From Cupriavidus neocaledonicus (GTDB lineage Bacteria > Pseudomonadota > Gammaproteobacteria > Burkholderiales > Burkholderiaceae), in assembly GCF_000372525.1 (NCBI RefSeq), contig NZ_AQUR01000073.1, positions 1-62,786 on the forward strand: a DNA stretch of 62,786 bases, read 5' to 3'. The notes beneath the pieces were generated by a model. The model was given only the letters and a program-made list of their open reading frames with translations. It made no database searches and had not been told where the DNA came from. Positions 1-10,492 of the stretch are shown here, in pieces; within the stretch, counting starts at the first letter, position 1, and each line of letters opens with the position of its first letter. Made by a program: the position numbers and the translations under genes.

Positions 1-374
<374 letters not shown>

Positions 375-450
375 CGGTCGGTCCTGTCGATTGGTTCGTA
401 GCGCGAGACTATAAGGCGCGCGGCGCCGGTGGCGGGATTGGCCGGCATGG

Positions 451-473
451 ATTTGTCCGAAATCCGACCCAGG
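451..473 (+). promoter_or_regulatory. operator-like element before frmA
   Basis: The plus strand carries TTGTCC GAAATCCGAC, partly self-complementary (GTC-CGA facing TC-CGAC). It resembles the elements before sda, glyA and choV. It lies 77 bases upstream of the frmA start, in the opposite orientation relative to the gene compared with the other three. Binding by one of the local GlxA/AraC regulators is inferred. Confidence 0.4.
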
Positions 474-490
474 TTGGCCGATGGCCGCGA

Positions 491-1618
491 TCAGGCGTGG
501 CTTGCGTCCCGGTCTTCGCCCTCGGGCACGACCAGCTCGCAAGCTGCGTCGCCCGCGTCGCCCCCGTCGTCGACGGCGCATGCGGACTCGGCGGGCGGCG
601 CGCCCTGGTCACGGTAGGTTGCGGGCGGCACGCCGTACTGCTTGCGGAACTCGCGTCCCAGGTGCGAGGCGTCGGCAAAGCCGCAGCCCAGCGCAATGTC
701 GGCAACGCTGCGGTCTGAGCTGGTCAGCAGCCACGCGGCGGTGCGCAGCCGCACCTGCCTGGCGAATACCTGCGGGCTCTTGCCGGTCTCCGCCTTGAAC
801 AGGCGCTCGAGCTGCCGGGCCGACAGGTCGAGCTTGCAGGCAAGCTCGTCCAGCGGCAAGGCGCGCCCGACATGCTGCTCCATCAGCAGGATCGCGCGCT
901 TGACCTTCGGGTGCGTGGCCGGCTCCAGGCCCGGCGGGTGCGGCTGCGGCGCGTTGCCCTTCTGCATCTCGCCGACCAGCAGGATCCGCAGGGCCTTCTG
1001 CACGGTGGCATGGTCGAAGTGGCGCAGCAGGATCGCCGCGGCGACGTCGATCGACGCGCGCCCGCCCGAGCAGGTGATGCGCCGGCGGTCGATCACGAAC
1101 AGGCGGTCGGCGATCAGCAGGTCGGGATCGGCCGACGGGAAGCGCTCGATGAAATCCCAGTAGTGGAACCAGCTGACGCAGGCGCGGTGGCCGTCGAGCA
1201 CGCCGGCGCGCATCAGCGAGAAGACCCCGGTGCAGATGCCGACCAGGGTCGCGCCGCCGCCGGCGGCGCGGCGGATGAAGTCGAGCGTCTCGGGCCCGGC
1301 CTGCGGGCCCGAGTGGAGTAGCCCGCCGACTACCACCACGTAGTCGAACGGCTCGGCTTCATCGAAGGTCTCCCACGGCGCGACCTGGATCCCGCAGCTC
1401 GCGCGCACCGGCGCGAGTGTGTTGCCGATCACGCTCCAGACGCAGCGTACCGGCTTGCTGTAGTCGCCATCGTCCGCCGACAGCCGCAGCATGTCGACGA
1501 AGCCGGAAAACGCGGTCAGCGTGAAATTCGGCAGCAGCACGATGCCGAAGCGGATGCGCCGGGGCGCCGGCGCGGCGACGGGAGCAATGGGGACGTCTGG
1601 GGTCATGGCGGCATTCAT
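491..1618 (-). CDS. GlxA/GbdR-type AraC family regulator (first of three paralogues)
   Basis: 375 residues. The N-terminal part (about 20-190) is a DJ-1/PfpI-like domain starting [20 protein letters not shown], with the conserved elbow VGICTG. The C-terminal part (about 235-335) is an AraC double helix-turn-helix ending [21 protein letters not shown]. Members of this family (GbdR, SouR, CdhR) sense betaine, sarcosine or carnitine metabolites in pseudomonads. The position next to sda-soxBDAG suggests a sarcosine or serine-related signal, but this is inferred. The sequence is more diverged from GbdR than the copy at 11873-12898. An acidic tail of about 40 residues follows the HTH. Start: ATG 1618 with a weak AGGA; ATG 1606 is an alternative. 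Confidence 0.85.
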   Translation of the reverse strand: MNAAMTPDVPIAPVAAPAPRRIRFGIVLLPNFTLTAFSGFVDMLRLSADDGDYSKPVRCVWSVIGNTLAPVRASCGIQVAPWETFDEAEPFDYVVVVGGLLHSGPQAGPETLDFIRRAAGGGATLVGICTGVFSLMRAGVLDGHRACVSWFHYWDFIERFPSADPDLLIADRLFVIDRRRITCSGGRASIDVAAAILLRHFDHATVQKALRILLVGEMQKGNAPQPHPPGLEPATHPKVKRAILLMEQHVGRALPLDELACKLDLSARQLERLFKAETGKSPQVFARQVRLRTAAWLLTSSDRSVADIALGCGFADASHLGREFRKQYGVPPATYRDQGAPPAESACAVDDGGDAGDAACELVVPEGEDRDASHA

Positions 1619-1954
1619 CCTGACAGGCTCGCGCGGGACGGCGCATCCGGGTTAGCCCGGAGTCGACCGGGCAGGGCAGGGCGTCCCGGTGGCCGGAAAA
1701 GTGGCAGGCAGACGACGCGTTCCGTTCCCGCCAGAGTCGCCAGAGTCGCCGATCGGCCCGCCGCCGACTTGCACAATTCCGACGCGAATCATCGCCAAAG
1801 CGAAATCCCGGCGGGTATGGCCAGGCTGCTGGCGCCGGCGTCCCACGCCGATGCCGGTTTTGTTCTATCTGCAAATCCCGCGCTCTGCTGTACTGGCTCC
1901 CGACGACAGCAGCCCGGCACCCCGGCACCCCAGTACCTGCAGAGAGGCAGTCAG
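1619..1954. other. divergent intergenic region with the sda promoter
   Basis: 336 bases between the regulator gene (leftward) and sda (rightward). It contains the operator-like element at 1767-1789 and a GAGAGGCAG ribosome binding site just before sda. No further gene is seen. Confidence 0.6.
1767..1789 (+). promoter_or_regulatory. operator-like element before sda-sox unit
   Basis: The sequence follows the pattern ACTTG-N2-CAA-N-TC-N-GACGCGAAT. It is 19 of 23 identical to the element before glyA and lies 166 bases before the sda start, close to the 161 bases seen at glyA. A role as a binding site for a GbdR-type regulator is inferred from the shared position and the related operons. Confidence 0.55.
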
Positions 1955-3343
1955 ATGAATGTCAGCGTATTCGACTTGTTCAAGATCGGCATCGGACCCT
2001 CGAGTTCGCATACGGTCGGCCCGATGATCGCCGCGTGCCGCTTCGCATCGCACCTCGAGGATGCGAACCTGCTCGGCTTCGTGCGCCGCGTGCGGGCGGA
2101 ATTGTATGGCTCGCTCGGCGCGACCGGCAAGGGCCATGGCAGCGACAAGGCGGTGCTGCTGGGCCTGGAGGGCAGCCTGCCCGACCGCATCGACCCGGAT
2201 TCGATCGAGCCGCGCCTGGCGCAGATCCGCAAGGACAAGCGCATGCGGCTGCTCGGCAAGCACGAGATCGGCTTCGAGGAAAAGGAGCACCTCGGTTTCT
2301 TTCGCCGCCTGATGAACGGCACGGGCAGCGTGGCGCATCCCAACGGCATGCGCTTCCAGGCGTTCGACGAGCAGGGGCAGTTGCTGGTCGAGAAGGAGTA
2401 TTACTCGGTCGGCGGCGGCTTCGTCGTCAACCGCGACGGCGACCGCGTCAACGGCGTGCGCGCGGCCGCGGAGGTGCCATACCCGTTCCGCACCGGCGCC
2501 GAGCTGATGCGGGCCTGCGGCGCCAGCGGGCTGTCGATCGCCGGGCTGGTCTTGCGCAATGAATGCGCGCTGCGCCCGGCCGAGGACGTGCGCGCCGGGC
2601 TGCTGGCGATCTGGCACGCGATGGCGGCCTGCGTCGAGCGCGGCTGCAAGGTCGAGGGCGAGCTGCCCGGGCCGATGCGCGTCAAGCGCCGCGCGGCGGA
2701 ACTCAACCACCGGCTGCGCTCCCGCTCCGAGGAATCGCTGCGCGATCCGCTGTCGATGCTCGACTGGGTCAACCTGTACGCGATGGCGGTCAACGAAGAG
2801 AACGCCGCGGGCGGCCGCGTCGTCACCGCGCCGACCAACGGCGCGGCCGGCGTGATTCCGGCGGTGCTCCACTACTACGTGAAGTTCGTGCCCGGCTCGA
2901 ACGACGACGGCATCGTCGACTTCCTGCTGACGGCGGCCGCGATCGGCATGATCTACAAGGAGACCGCGTCGATCTCCGGCGCCGAAGTCGGCTGCCAGGG
3001 CGAGGTCGGCGTGGCGTGCTCGATGGCCGCGGCGGCGCTCGCCGCGGTGATGGGCGGCACCCCCGACCAGGTCGAGAACGCCGCCGAGATCGGCATGGAG
3101 CACAACCTCGGCATGACCTGCGACCCGGTCGGCGGGCTGGTGCAGATCCCGTGCATCGAGCGCAATGCGATGGGCGCGATCAAGGCGCTCAACGCCTCGC
3201 GCATGGCGCTCAAGGGCGATGGCCAGCATTACGTATCGCTCGACTCGGTGATCAAGACCATGCGCGAGACCGGCGCCGACATGAAGACGAAATACAAGGA
3301 GACGTCGCGCGGCGGCCTGGCCGTGAACGTCATTGAATGCTAA
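1955..3343 (+). CDS. sda: L-serine ammonia-lyase, iron-sulfur type, single chain
   Basis: 462 residues. It deaminates L-serine to pyruvate and ammonia with a [4Fe-4S] cluster. The N-terminal domain begins [20 protein letters not shown], the signature of the family. The C-terminal domain carries the cluster cysteines in [18 protein letters not shown] and [11 protein letters not shown]. The length matches single-chain bacterial enzymes (about 455-465). The reading frame is open further upstream, but ATG 1955 has a GAGAGGCAG site and begins with the family motif. It is the first gene of a rightward unit (13 bases to soxB) and is the exit of the pathway: glycine becomes serine through GlyA, then pyruvate here. 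Confidence 0.97.
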   Translation: MNVSVFDLFKIGIGPSSSHTVGPMIAACRFASHLEDANLLGFVRRVRAELYGSLGATGKGHGSDKAVLLGLEGSLPDRIDPDSIEPRLAQIRKDKRMRLLGKHEIGFEEKEHLGFFRRLMNGTGSVAHPNGMRFQAFDEQGQLLVEKEYYSVGGGFVVNRDGDRVNGVRAAAEVPYPFRTGAELMRACGASGLSIAGLVLRNECALRPAEDVRAGLLAIWHAMAACVERGCKVEGELPGPMRVKRRAAELNHRLRSRSEESLRDPLSMLDWVNLYAMAVNEENAAGGRVVTAPTNGAAGVIPAVLHYYVKFVPGSNDDGIVDFLLTAAAIGMIYKETASISGAEVGCQGEVGVACSMAAAALAAVMGGTPDQVENAAEIGMEHNLGMTCDPVGGLVQIPCIERNAMGAIKALNASRMALKGDGQHYVSLDSVIKTMRETGADMKTKYKETSRGGLAVNVIEC

Positions 3344-3356
3344 GGGAGGGTGGGAA

Positions 3357-4601
3357 ATGAGCCGCTATTCGATCTTCAGTCTGTTCCGCAACGGGCTGTC
3401 GTACCACGAGAACTGGGAGAGGCAGTGGAGAAGCCCCGAGCCCAGGCGGGAGTATGACGTGGTCATCGTCGGCGGTGGCGGGCACGGCCTGGCGACCGCG
3501 TACTACCTGGCCAGGGAGCACGGCATCACCAACGTGGCGGTGCTCGAGAAAGGGTGGATCGGCGGCGGCAACACCGCACGCAACACCACCATCGTGCGCT
3601 CCAACTACCTGTGGGACGAGTCCGCGGCGCTCTACGAAAAGGCGATGAAGCTGTGGGAGGGCCTGTCGCAGGAGCTGAACTACAACGTCATGTTCAGCCA
3701 GCGCGGCGTGATGAACCTGGCGCACACGCTGCAGGACGTGCGCGACACCGAGCGGCGCGTGAACGCCAACCGCCTCAACGGCGTCGACGCCGAGTTCCTG
3801 ACGCCGGCGCAGGTCAAGGAGATCGAACCGACCATCAACCTGAACAGCCGCTACCCGGTGCTGGGCGCATCGATCCAGCGCCGCGCCGGGGTGGCCCGGC
3901 ACGACGCCGTGGCCTGGGGCTTTGCCCGCGGCGCCGACCGCGCCGGCGTCGACATCATCCAGAACTGCCAGGTCACCGGCATCCGCCGGGACGGCGGCGC
4001 GGTGGTCGGCGTTGACACGGTGAAGGGCTTCATCAAGGCCAGGAAGGTCGCGGTGGTCGCCGCCGGCAACACCACCACGCTGGCCGACATGGCGGGCATC
4101 CGCCTGCCGCTGGAAAGCCACCCGCTGCAGGCGCTGGTATCGGAGCCGATCAAGCCGGTGGTCAACTCGGTGATCATGTCCAACGCGGTGCACGCCTATA
4201 TCAGCCAGTCCGACAAGGGCGACCTGGTGATCGGCGCCGGCATCGACCAGTACACCGGCTTCGGCCAGCGCGGCAGCTTCCAGGTCATCGAAGGCACGCT
4301 GCAGGCCATCGTCGAGATGTTCCCGGTGTTCTCGCGGGTGCGCATGAACCGCCAGTGGGGCGGCATCGTCGACACCTCGCCGGACGCGTGCCCGATCATC
4401 AGCAAGACCGACGTGAAGGGGCTGTATTTCAACTGTGGCTGGGGCACCGGCGGCTTCAAGGCGACCCCTGGCTCGGGCTGGGCCTATGCGCACACCATCG
4501 CGCGCGACCAGCCGCATGCGCTGAACGCCCCGTTTTCGCTGGACCGTTTCTATACCGGCCACCTGATCGACGAGCACGGCGCTGCTGCCGTCGCGCACTG
4601 A
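3357..4601 (+). CDS. soxB: sarcosine oxidase beta subunit
   Basis: 414 residues, the usual length. This subunit of the heterotetrameric cytoplasmic enzyme holds FAD and the covalent FMN and oxidises sarcosine to glycine. A Rossmann FAD motif, [19 protein letters not shown], begins near residue 33. [20 protein letters not shown] (His near residue 182) matches the stretch that carries the covalent flavin histidine in characterised TSOX. The C-terminal [14 protein letters not shown] is the second flavin-contact region. ATG 3357 follows a GGGAGGGTGGGA ribosome binding site. It is followed after 18 bases by soxD. Confidence 0.97.
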   Translation: MSRYSIFSLFRNGLSYHENWERQWRSPEPRREYDVVIVGGGGHGLATAYYLAREHGITNVAVLEKGWIGGGNTARNTTIVRSNYLWDESAALYEKAMKLWEGLSQELNYNVMFSQRGVMNLAHTLQDVRDTERRVNANRLNGVDAEFLTPAQVKEIEPTINLNSRYPVLGASIQRRAGVARHDAVAWGFARGADRAGVDIIQNCQVTGIRRDGGAVVGVDTVKGFIKARKVAVVAAGNTTTLADMAGIRLPLESHPLQALVSEPIKPVVNSVIMSNAVHAYISQSDKGDLVIGAGIDQYTGFGQRGSFQVIEGTLQAIVEMFPVFSRVRMNRQWGGIVDTSPDACPIISKTDVKGLYFNCGWGTGGFKATPGSGWAYAHTIARDQPHALNAPFSLDRFYTGHLIDEHGAAAVAH

Positions 4602-4619
4602 ACCAAGCAGGAGAACCAC

Positions 4620-4916
4620 ATGCTGCTGATCCAATGTCCATGGTGCGGCCCGCGCGCCGAATCCGAATTCTCGTGCGGCGGCGAGGCCGACATCGCGCGC
4701 CCGCTCGAGACCGACAAGCTGTCCGACCGCGAATGGGGCGACTACCTGTTCATGCGCACCAATACCCGCGGCATGCACCGCGAGCAGTGGCTGCACGCGC
4801 AGGGCTGCCGGCGCTGGTTCAAGGTCGAGCGCGACACTGTCACCTATGACATCAAGGGCTACGAGACCTTCGGCCAGTCCGCCGCCAACGCACCGCAGGG
4901 AAGGGGCAAGCAATGA
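4620..4916 (+). CDS. soxD: sarcosine oxidase delta subunit
   Basis: 98 residues. This small zinc-binding subunit stabilises the tetramer. The four zinc ligands of characterised delta subunits are at the expected places: Cys6 and Cys9 (QCPWCG), His59 and Cys63 (HAQGC). A CAGGAG site precedes ATG 4620. Its stop overlaps the soxA start by four bases (ATGA), implying translational coupling. Confidence 0.97.
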   Translation: MLLIQCPWCGPRAESEFSCGGEADIARPLETDKLSDREWGDYLFMRTNTRGMHREQWLHAQGCRRWFKVERDTVTYDIKGYETFGQSAANAPQGRGKQ

Positions 4917-7900
4917 GCCAGAAACACCGTCTCGGCACCGGCGGCCGCATCAATCGCGGCAAGCCGCTGTCCTTTACCTTCAACGGGCGCGTGTACCAGG
5001 GCTTCCAGGGCGACACGCTGGCCTCGGCGCTGCTTGCCAACGGCGTGCGCTTCGTCGCGCGCAGCTTCAAGTACCATCGCCCGCGCGGCATCATGACCGC
5101 GGACGTGGCCGAGCCGAACGCGGTGGTGCAGCTCGAGGGCGGTGCCTACACGGTGCCGAACGCGCGCGCGACCGAGATCGAGCTGTACCAGGGCCTGGTC
5201 GCGACCAGCGTGAACGCCGAGCCCGACCTCGAGCGCGACCGCATGGCGGTCAACCAGAAGTTCGCGCGCTTCATGCCCGCAGGCTTCTACTACAAGACCT
5301 TCATGTGGCCGCGCAAGATGTGGCCGCGTTATGAACAGAAGATCCGCGCGGCGGCCGGCCTGGGCAAGGCCCCCACGACGCTGGACGCCGATCGCTACGA
5401 CAAGTGCTACGCGCACTGCGACGTGCTGGTGGTCGGCGGCGGCCCGACCGGGCTGGCCGCGGCGCATGCGGCGGCGGTAACGGGGGCGCGCGTGATGCTG
5501 GTCGACGACCAGTGCGAACTCGGCGGCAGCCTGCTGTCCGCGCGCGCCGACATCAACGGCAAGCCGGCGCTGCAGTGGGTCGCCGAAATCGAGGCCAGGC
5601 TGCGCACGCTGCCGGACGTGACGATCCTGACGCGCAGCAATGCCTTCGGTTACCAGGACCATAACCTGGTGACCGTGACGCAGCGCCTGACCGACCACCT
5701 GTCGGTCTCGATGCGCCACGGCTCGCGCGAGCTGCTGTGGAAGATCCGCGCCAGACGCGTGATCCTCGCGACCGGCGCGCACGAGCGTCCGATCGTGTTC
5801 GGCAACAACGACCTGCCGGGCGTGATGATGGCCTCGGCGGTGTCGGCCTACATCCACCGCTACAGCGTACTGCCGGGACGCGAGGCAGTGGTGTTCACCA
5901 ACAACGACCGCGGCTACCAGGCGGCGCTGGACCTGAAGGCGTGCGGTGCCAGGGTGACGGTGGTCGATCCGCGCGCCACCACTACCGGCGCACTGCCGGC
6001 GGCGGCGAAGCGGCAGGGCGTGGCGGTGCTGAACGGTGCGGTGGTGGTGGCCGCCGCCGGCAAGACGCACGTGACCTCGGTCAGCGTCGCGCCCTATGCC
6101 AACGGCAAGGCAGACGGCAAGGTGTCGAAGATTGCCTGCGACCTGGTCGCGATGTCGGGCGGCCTGAGCCCGGTGCTGCACCTGTTCGCGCAATCGGGCG
6201 GCAAGGCGCAGTGGAGCGACGACAAGACCTGCTTCGTGCCGGGCAAGTCGATGCAGGCCGAATGCAGCATCGGCGCGGCCGCGGGCGAATTCAACCTGGC
6301 GCTGGCGCTGCCGCTGGCGCTGGAGGCCGGCACCGAGGCGGCAAAGGCAGCCGGCTTCGTCACGGCCAGGCGGCCGGCGGCGCCGAAGGTCAGCGCCGTC
6401 GCCGAAGGCCCGCTGCTGCCGCTGTGGCTGGTGGGCAGCCACGAGGCCGCTGCGCGCGGGCCCAAGCAGTTCGTCGATTTCCAGAACGACGTCGCGGCCG
6501 CCGACATCCTGCTGGCGGCGCGCGAAGGCTTCGAGTCGGTCGAGCACGTCAAGCGCTATACCGCGATGGGCTTCGGCACCGACCAGGGCAAGCTCGGCAA
6601 CATCAACGGCATGGCGATCCTGGCGCAGGCGTTGGGCAAGTCGATTCCCGAGACCGGCACCACGACGTTCCGGCCGAACTACACGCCGGTCACGTTCGGC
6701 ACCTTCGCCGGGCGCGAGGTCGGCGACTTCCTCGACCCGGTGCGCAAGACCTGCGTGCATGAATGGCATGTCGCCAACGGCGCCCTGTTCGAGGACGTCG
6801 GCAACTGGAAGCGCCCCTGGTATTTCCCGAAGCGGGGCGAGGACCTGCACGCCGCGGTCAAGCGCGAATGCCTGGCGGTGCGCAACAGCGTCGGCATTCT
6901 CGACGCGTCGACGCTGGGCAAGATCGACATCCAGGGCCCGGACGCGGTCACGCTGCTGAACTGGATGTACACCAACCCCTGGGGCAAGCTCGAGGTCGGC
7001 AAGTGCCGCTACGGGCTGATGCTGGACGAGAACGGCATGGTGTTCGACGACGGCGTGACCGTGCGCCTGGGCGAGCAGCATTTCATGATGACCACCACCA
7101 CCGGCGGCGCCGCGCGCGTGTTGACCTGGATGGAGCGCTGGCTGCAGACCGAGTGGCCGGACCTGAAGGTGCGCCTGTCGTCGGTGACCGACCACTGGGC
7201 CACGTTCGCGGTGGTGGGGCCGAACAGCCGCAAGGTACTGCGGAAGGTCTGCGCCGATATCGACTTCGCCAACGCGGCGTTCCCGTTCATGAGCTACCGC
7301 AACGGCACCGTCGCCGGCGCGCGGGCGCGCGTGATGCGCATCAGCTTCTCGGGCGAGCTGGCCTACGAGGTCAACGTGCCGGCCAACGCCGGGCGCGCGG
7401 TGTGGGAGGCGCTGATGGCCGCCGGCGCCGAGTTCGACATCACCCCGTACGGCACCGAGACCATGCACGTGCTGCGTGCCGAGAAGGGCTACATCATCGT
7501 CGGCCAGGACACCGACGGCTCGGTCACGCCGTATGACCTCGGCATGGGCGGGCTGGTGGCGAAGTCGAAGGACTTCCTCGGCAAGCGCTCGCTGACGCGT
7601 TCGGACACGGCGAAGGAGGGCCGCAAGCAGTTCGTCGGCCTGCTGACCGACGACGCGCAATGCGTGCTGCCCGAGGGCGCCCAGATCGTCGCGCCAGGCA
7701 CGCGCGTGTCGACCACCGAGCCGACGCCGATGATCGGCCACGTGACGTCGAGCTACTACAGCCCGATCCTGCAGCGCTCGATCGCGCTGGCCGTGGTCAA
7801 GGGCGGGCTGGGCAAGATGGGCGAGAGCGTCGCGATCCCGCTGGCCGATGGCCGCTGCGTGCACGCGAAGATCTCCAGCCCGGTTTTCTACGATAGCGAA

Positions 7901-7924
7901 GGAGTGCGCCAGAATGTGGAATGA
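4913..7924 (+). CDS. soxA: sarcosine oxidase alpha subunit
   Basis: 1003 residues, full length for the family. Domain order: a ferredoxin-like Fer2_4 fold at the N terminus (FTFNGRVYQGFQGDTLASAL), an NAD/FAD-binding domain with VLVVGGGPTGLAAAHAA near residue 170, and a C-terminal glycine-cleavage T-protein-like folate domain from about residue 600. That last domain passes the sarcosine methyl group to tetrahydrofolate as methylene-THF. It starts inside the soxD stop codon and overlaps soxG. An open frame of 1105 codons on the opposite strand is a high-GC shadow. Confidence 0.97.
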   Translation: MSQKHRLGTGGRINRGKPLSFTFNGRVYQGFQGDTLASALLANGVRFVARSFKYHRPRGIMTADVAEPNAVVQLEGGAYTVPNARATEIELYQGLVATSVNAEPDLERDRMAVNQKFARFMPAGFYYKTFMWPRKMWPRYEQKIRAAAGLGKAPTTLDADRYDKCYAHCDVLVVGGGPTGLAAAHAAAVTGARVMLVDDQCELGGSLLSARADINGKPALQWVAEIEARLRTLPDVTILTRSNAFGYQDHNLVTVTQRLTDHLSVSMRHGSRELLWKIRARRVILATGAHERPIVFGNNDLPGVMMASAVSAYIHRYSVLPGREAVVFTNNDRGYQAALDLKACGARVTVVDPRATTTGALPAAAKRQGVAVLNGAVVVAAAGKTHVTSVSVAPYANGKADGKVSKIACDLVAMSGGLSPVLHLFAQSGGKAQWSDDKTCFVPGKSMQAECSIGAAAGEFNLALALPLALEAGTEAAKAAGFVTARRPAAPKVSAVAEGPLLPLWLVGSHEAAARGPKQFVDFQNDVAAADILLAAREGFESVEHVKRYTAMGFGTDQGKLGNINGMAILAQALGKSIPETGTTTFRPNYTPVTFGTFAGREVGDFLDPVRKTCVHEWHVANGALFEDVGNWKRPWYFPKRGEDLHAAVKRECLAVRNSVGILDASTLGKIDIQGPDAVTLLNWMYTNPWGKLEVGKCRYGLMLDENGMVFDDGVTVRLGEQHFMMTTTTGGAARVLTWMERWLQTEWPDLKVRLSSVTDHWATFAVVGPNSRKVLRKVCADIDFANAAFPFMSYRNGTVAGARARVMRISFSGELAYEVNVPANAGRAVWEALMAAGAEFDITPYGTETMHVLRAEKGYIIVGQDTDGSVTPYDLGMGGLVAKSKDFLGKRSLTRSDTAKEGRKQFVGLLTDDAQCVLPEGAQIVAPGTRVSTTEPTPMIGHVTSSYYSPILQRSIALAVVKGGLGKMGESVAIPLADGRCVHAKISSPVFYDSEGVRQNVE

Positions 7925-8567
7925 ACAAGGCATTGCTACCGCACTGGCCGATGCGCCGGTGCCGAACGCCCGCACGCGCGACGTGCGCCTGGAGTCGCCG
8001 CTGGTCGGCGCCGCCGGCCTGCTGGAAGCGCCGCACCTGCGCGGCTCGATGTACTTCACGGTGCGCGAGCGGCAGTTCCTCGACCTGGTGATGGTGCGCG
8101 GCGAGCTCTCCGATGCCGCCTTCGTCGACGCGTTCGAGGGCGTGGTGGGCTGCCGTCCGCCGGCCGCGCCCAACACGGTCGCGCGCAGCGCCGCCTACGA
8201 CGTGCTGTGGCTGGGGCCGGACGAATGGCTGGTGCGCTCCAGCGCCGCGGTGACGGCCGGCGTGCTGGAGGGCAAGCTGGCGCCGGCCATCGCCGGCTCG
8301 TACTCCGCCGCGGTCGACGTCGGCAGCGGCTATACGGTGGTCGAGATCAGCGGCGACCGCGTGCGCGACGTGCTGGCGCGGGGCTGCCCGCTCGACCTGC
8401 ATCCGCGCGTGTTCGGCCCCGGGCAATGCGCGCAGAGCCATTACTTCAAGGCGCCCGTCATCCTGCTGCCGACCGGCGACAACCGCTTCGAGATCGTGGT
8501 GCGGCGCAGCTTCGCCGACTACTTCTGCCGCATCCTGCTCGACGCGGCCACGCCGCTGCTGTCATGA
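7914..8567 (+). CDS. soxG: sarcosine oxidase gamma subunit
   Basis: 217 residues, with the T-protein-like fold of SoxG. Motifs include LRGSMYFTVRERQF, LWLGPDEWLV and SAAVDVGSGYTVVEISGDRVRDVLARGCPLDLHP. The chosen start, ATG 7914, overlaps the soxA end by 11 bases and follows a GAAGGAG site. The longer upstream reading lies inside soxA and is discarded. It completes soxBDAG in the conserved order and overlaps folB by four bases. Confidence 0.95.
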   Translation: MWNEQGIATALADAPVPNARTRDVRLESPLVGAAGLLEAPHLRGSMYFTVRERQFLDLVMVRGELSDAAFVDAFEGVVGCRPPAAPNTVARSAAYDVLWLGPDEWLVRSSAAVTAGVLEGKLAPAIAGSYSAAVDVGSGYTVVEISGDRVRDVLARGCPLDLHPRVFGPGQCAQSHYFKAPVILLPTGDNRFEIVVRRSFADYFCRILLDAATPLLS

Positions 8568-9028
8568 AGCCGGTCGAGCAGGTGTTCAGCGAGCGGCGGC
8601 CGGGACTCGACGCGCTCGATGGCCTCGATGCGCCGCTGCTGCCGGGGCGAGGCTGGAGCGTCTTTGTCGATGCCCTGACGGTGCCGGTGCGCATCGGCAT
8701 CCATCCGCACGAGCATGACGCGCCGCAGCCGGTCGTGCTCGACGCGCGCCTGGGCTACCGGCGCGAGCCCAGCGAAGCGTCAGAGTGGATCGACTACGAG
8801 GGCTTTTGCGCGCGCGTCGCCGCGTTCCTGGCGGGCAAGCCGCATACGCGGCTGCTCGAGACGCTGGTGGCCGACATCGCGGAGCTGTCGTTCCGCGAAT
8901 GGCCGGCGCTCGACACCCTGACCCTGGCGGCGCACAAGCCAAAGATCCGGCCCGGCACGCAGCGCGTCGGGGTCGAGCTGGAATGGACCCGCGCCGACTA
9001 CCTGCGCCGCACCGGCAAGCCTGGCTGA
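8564..9028 (+). CDS. folB: dihydroneopterin aldolase family protein
   Basis: 154 residues. FolB cleaves 7,8-dihydroneopterin to hydroxymethyl-dihydropterin in folate synthesis. Matching features are VRIGIHPHEHDAPQPVVLDARL (the Glu that orients the pterin), a central IDYEGFCARV, RLLETLVADIAE and the late AHKPKI with the catalytic Lys. About 35 residues precede the core, more than in a minimal FolB (about 120). ATG 8564 overlaps the soxG stop (ATGA), so it is co-translated with sarcosine oxidase, a folate-using enzyme. It could be a paralogue tuned to folate demand during betaine growth. Enzymatic activity is inferred from motifs. Confidence 0.88.
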   Translation: MKPVEQVFSERRPGLDALDGLDAPLLPGRGWSVFVDALTVPVRIGIHPHEHDAPQPVVLDARLGYRREPSEASEWIDYEGFCARVAAFLAGKPHTRLLETLVADIAELSFREWPALDTLTLAAHKPKIRPGTQRVGVELEWTRADYLRRTGKPG

Positions 9029-9190
9029 GTCGTGGCGGCACCACCCCCGTCGGCACGGTGGCGGCACCGGCCAAGCGCACGTCGGTTTTGGCATGCAGCC
9101 GGAGCGGGCATGGAGACTACTCTCGTAGGCGCGTCGCTTCCATGCCAACCGGCGAGGCGGCGGCGCGCCATCACATCAGGAGGAAATCCA

Positions 9191-10339
9191 ATGAAAAGAG
9201 CCACGCCCGGACTGACCATTGCACTGCTGTGTGCGACGCCCGCCTTCGCCCAGGGCAGCGTAACGCTGTACGGCATCATCGACGAAGGCATCAACTACAC
9301 CAACAATGTCGGCGGCGACCGGCTGGTCGAGATGCAGAGCGGCTTCGCCCAGGGCAGCCGCTGGGGGCTGAAGGGGTCGGAAGACCTCGGCGGCGGCGTC
9401 AAGGCGCTGTTCCAGCTGGAGAACGGCTTCAATGCCAGCACCGGCAGGGCGGCACAGGGTGGGGTGATGTTTGGCCGGCAGGCCTATGTCGGGCTGTCCG
9501 ACGACCGGCTCGGCACCGTCACGCTGGGGCGCCAGTACGATTCCGTGATCGACTACCTGGCCCAGACCACCGTAGTCGGCAACTGGGGCGGCTACCTGTT
9601 CGGCCACCCTTACGACAACGACAACATGGTCTACTCGTTCCGTGTCAACAACACGGTCAAGTACACCAGCCCCACGCTTGGCGGCTTCCAGTTCGGCGGC
9701 ACGTACAGCTTCAGCAACGACACCAACTTTGCCAACAACCGCCAGGCCGGCGCGGGCATGCAGTACGCGAACGGCGGCTGGCTGCTGGCGGCGGCCTACC
9801 TGCAGGCCGACAACCCGTCGGCAACGGCCAACGGTGCCATCAGCGCCGGCGGCGACCAGAACTTCCTGGCCAGGAGGCTGCGCATCTTCGGCGCCGGCGT
9901 CAACTACACCTTCGGTGCGGCGACGGCGGGCTTTGCCTATTCGAACACCAACCTGACGCAGCCGCTGTCGACTTCGTACATCTCCGGGTCGATCCTGCCC
10001 GCCACCGGCACGCTGGACGCGCTCAAGTTCCAGAACTTCGAATTCAACTTCAAGTACCAGTTCACGCCGGCCTTCTATGCCGGCGCGGTCTATACGCTGA
10101 CCACCGAGAAGTTCCAGGCGTCGTCGGGCGAGGCCAGGCCCAGGGTGCACAGCATCGGCCTGATGGCCGACTACAACTTTTCGAAGCGGACCGACGTCTA
10201 TCTGCAGGGTGTCTACCAGCGCGTCAGCGGTGACCGGACCGGCACGGCACTGGACCGCGCCTATATCCCCGGCGCGGCCGACTCGTCGTCGACATCGAGC
10301 CAGGTGCTGGTACGCGCCGCGATCCGCCACAAGTTCTGA
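9191..10339 (+). CDS. Burkholderia-type outer membrane porin
   Basis: 382 residues. A signal peptide (MKRATPGLTIALLCATPAFAQ) is followed by GSVTLYGIIDEGINYTNN, the usual first strand of trimeric betaproteobacterial general porins. Other family motifs are GSRWGLKGSEDLGGGVKALFQLE and GRQAYVGLSDDRLGTVTLGRQYD. The protein ends in Phe (IRHKF), the outer-membrane assembly signal. An AGGAGG site sits before ATG 9191. It lies 162 bases after folB and 153 before fdhA. A role in admitting betaine or related small solutes is suggested only by position. Confidence 0.94.
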   Translation: MKRATPGLTIALLCATPAFAQGSVTLYGIIDEGINYTNNVGGDRLVEMQSGFAQGSRWGLKGSEDLGGGVKALFQLENGFNASTGRAAQGGVMFGRQAYVGLSDDRLGTVTLGRQYDSVIDYLAQTTVVGNWGGYLFGHPYDNDNMVYSFRVNNTVKYTSPTLGGFQFGGTYSFSNDTNFANNRQAGAGMQYANGGWLLAAAYLQADNPSATANGAISAGGDQNFLARRLRIFGAGVNYTFGAATAGFAYSNTNLTQPLSTSYISGSILPATGTLDALKFQNFEFNFKYQFTPAFYAGAVYTLTTEKFQASSGEARPRVHSIGLMADYNFSKRTDVYLQGVYQRVSGDRTGTALDRAYIPGAADSSSTSSQVLVRAAIRHKF

Positions 10340-10492
10340 GCCGCCGGCGGCGATGTCGGGCCTGCTCAAGCCGGCGTCGGATTTTGCACAGGGCGCCGCG
10401 GCGCTGCGCACTACTCTCGAACACGCATGCCGTGGATGCCGCGCCGACGGGCGCGGGCACGGCGGGCGCTAACGAGACATGGAGACGAAGCG

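Noticed and set aside
4859..8176. A 1105-codon open frame on the minus strand opposite soxA
   Set aside because: It lies antisense to a clear soxA and has low-complexity, Arg/Ala/His-rich translation with no family motif, as expected for a high-GC shadow.
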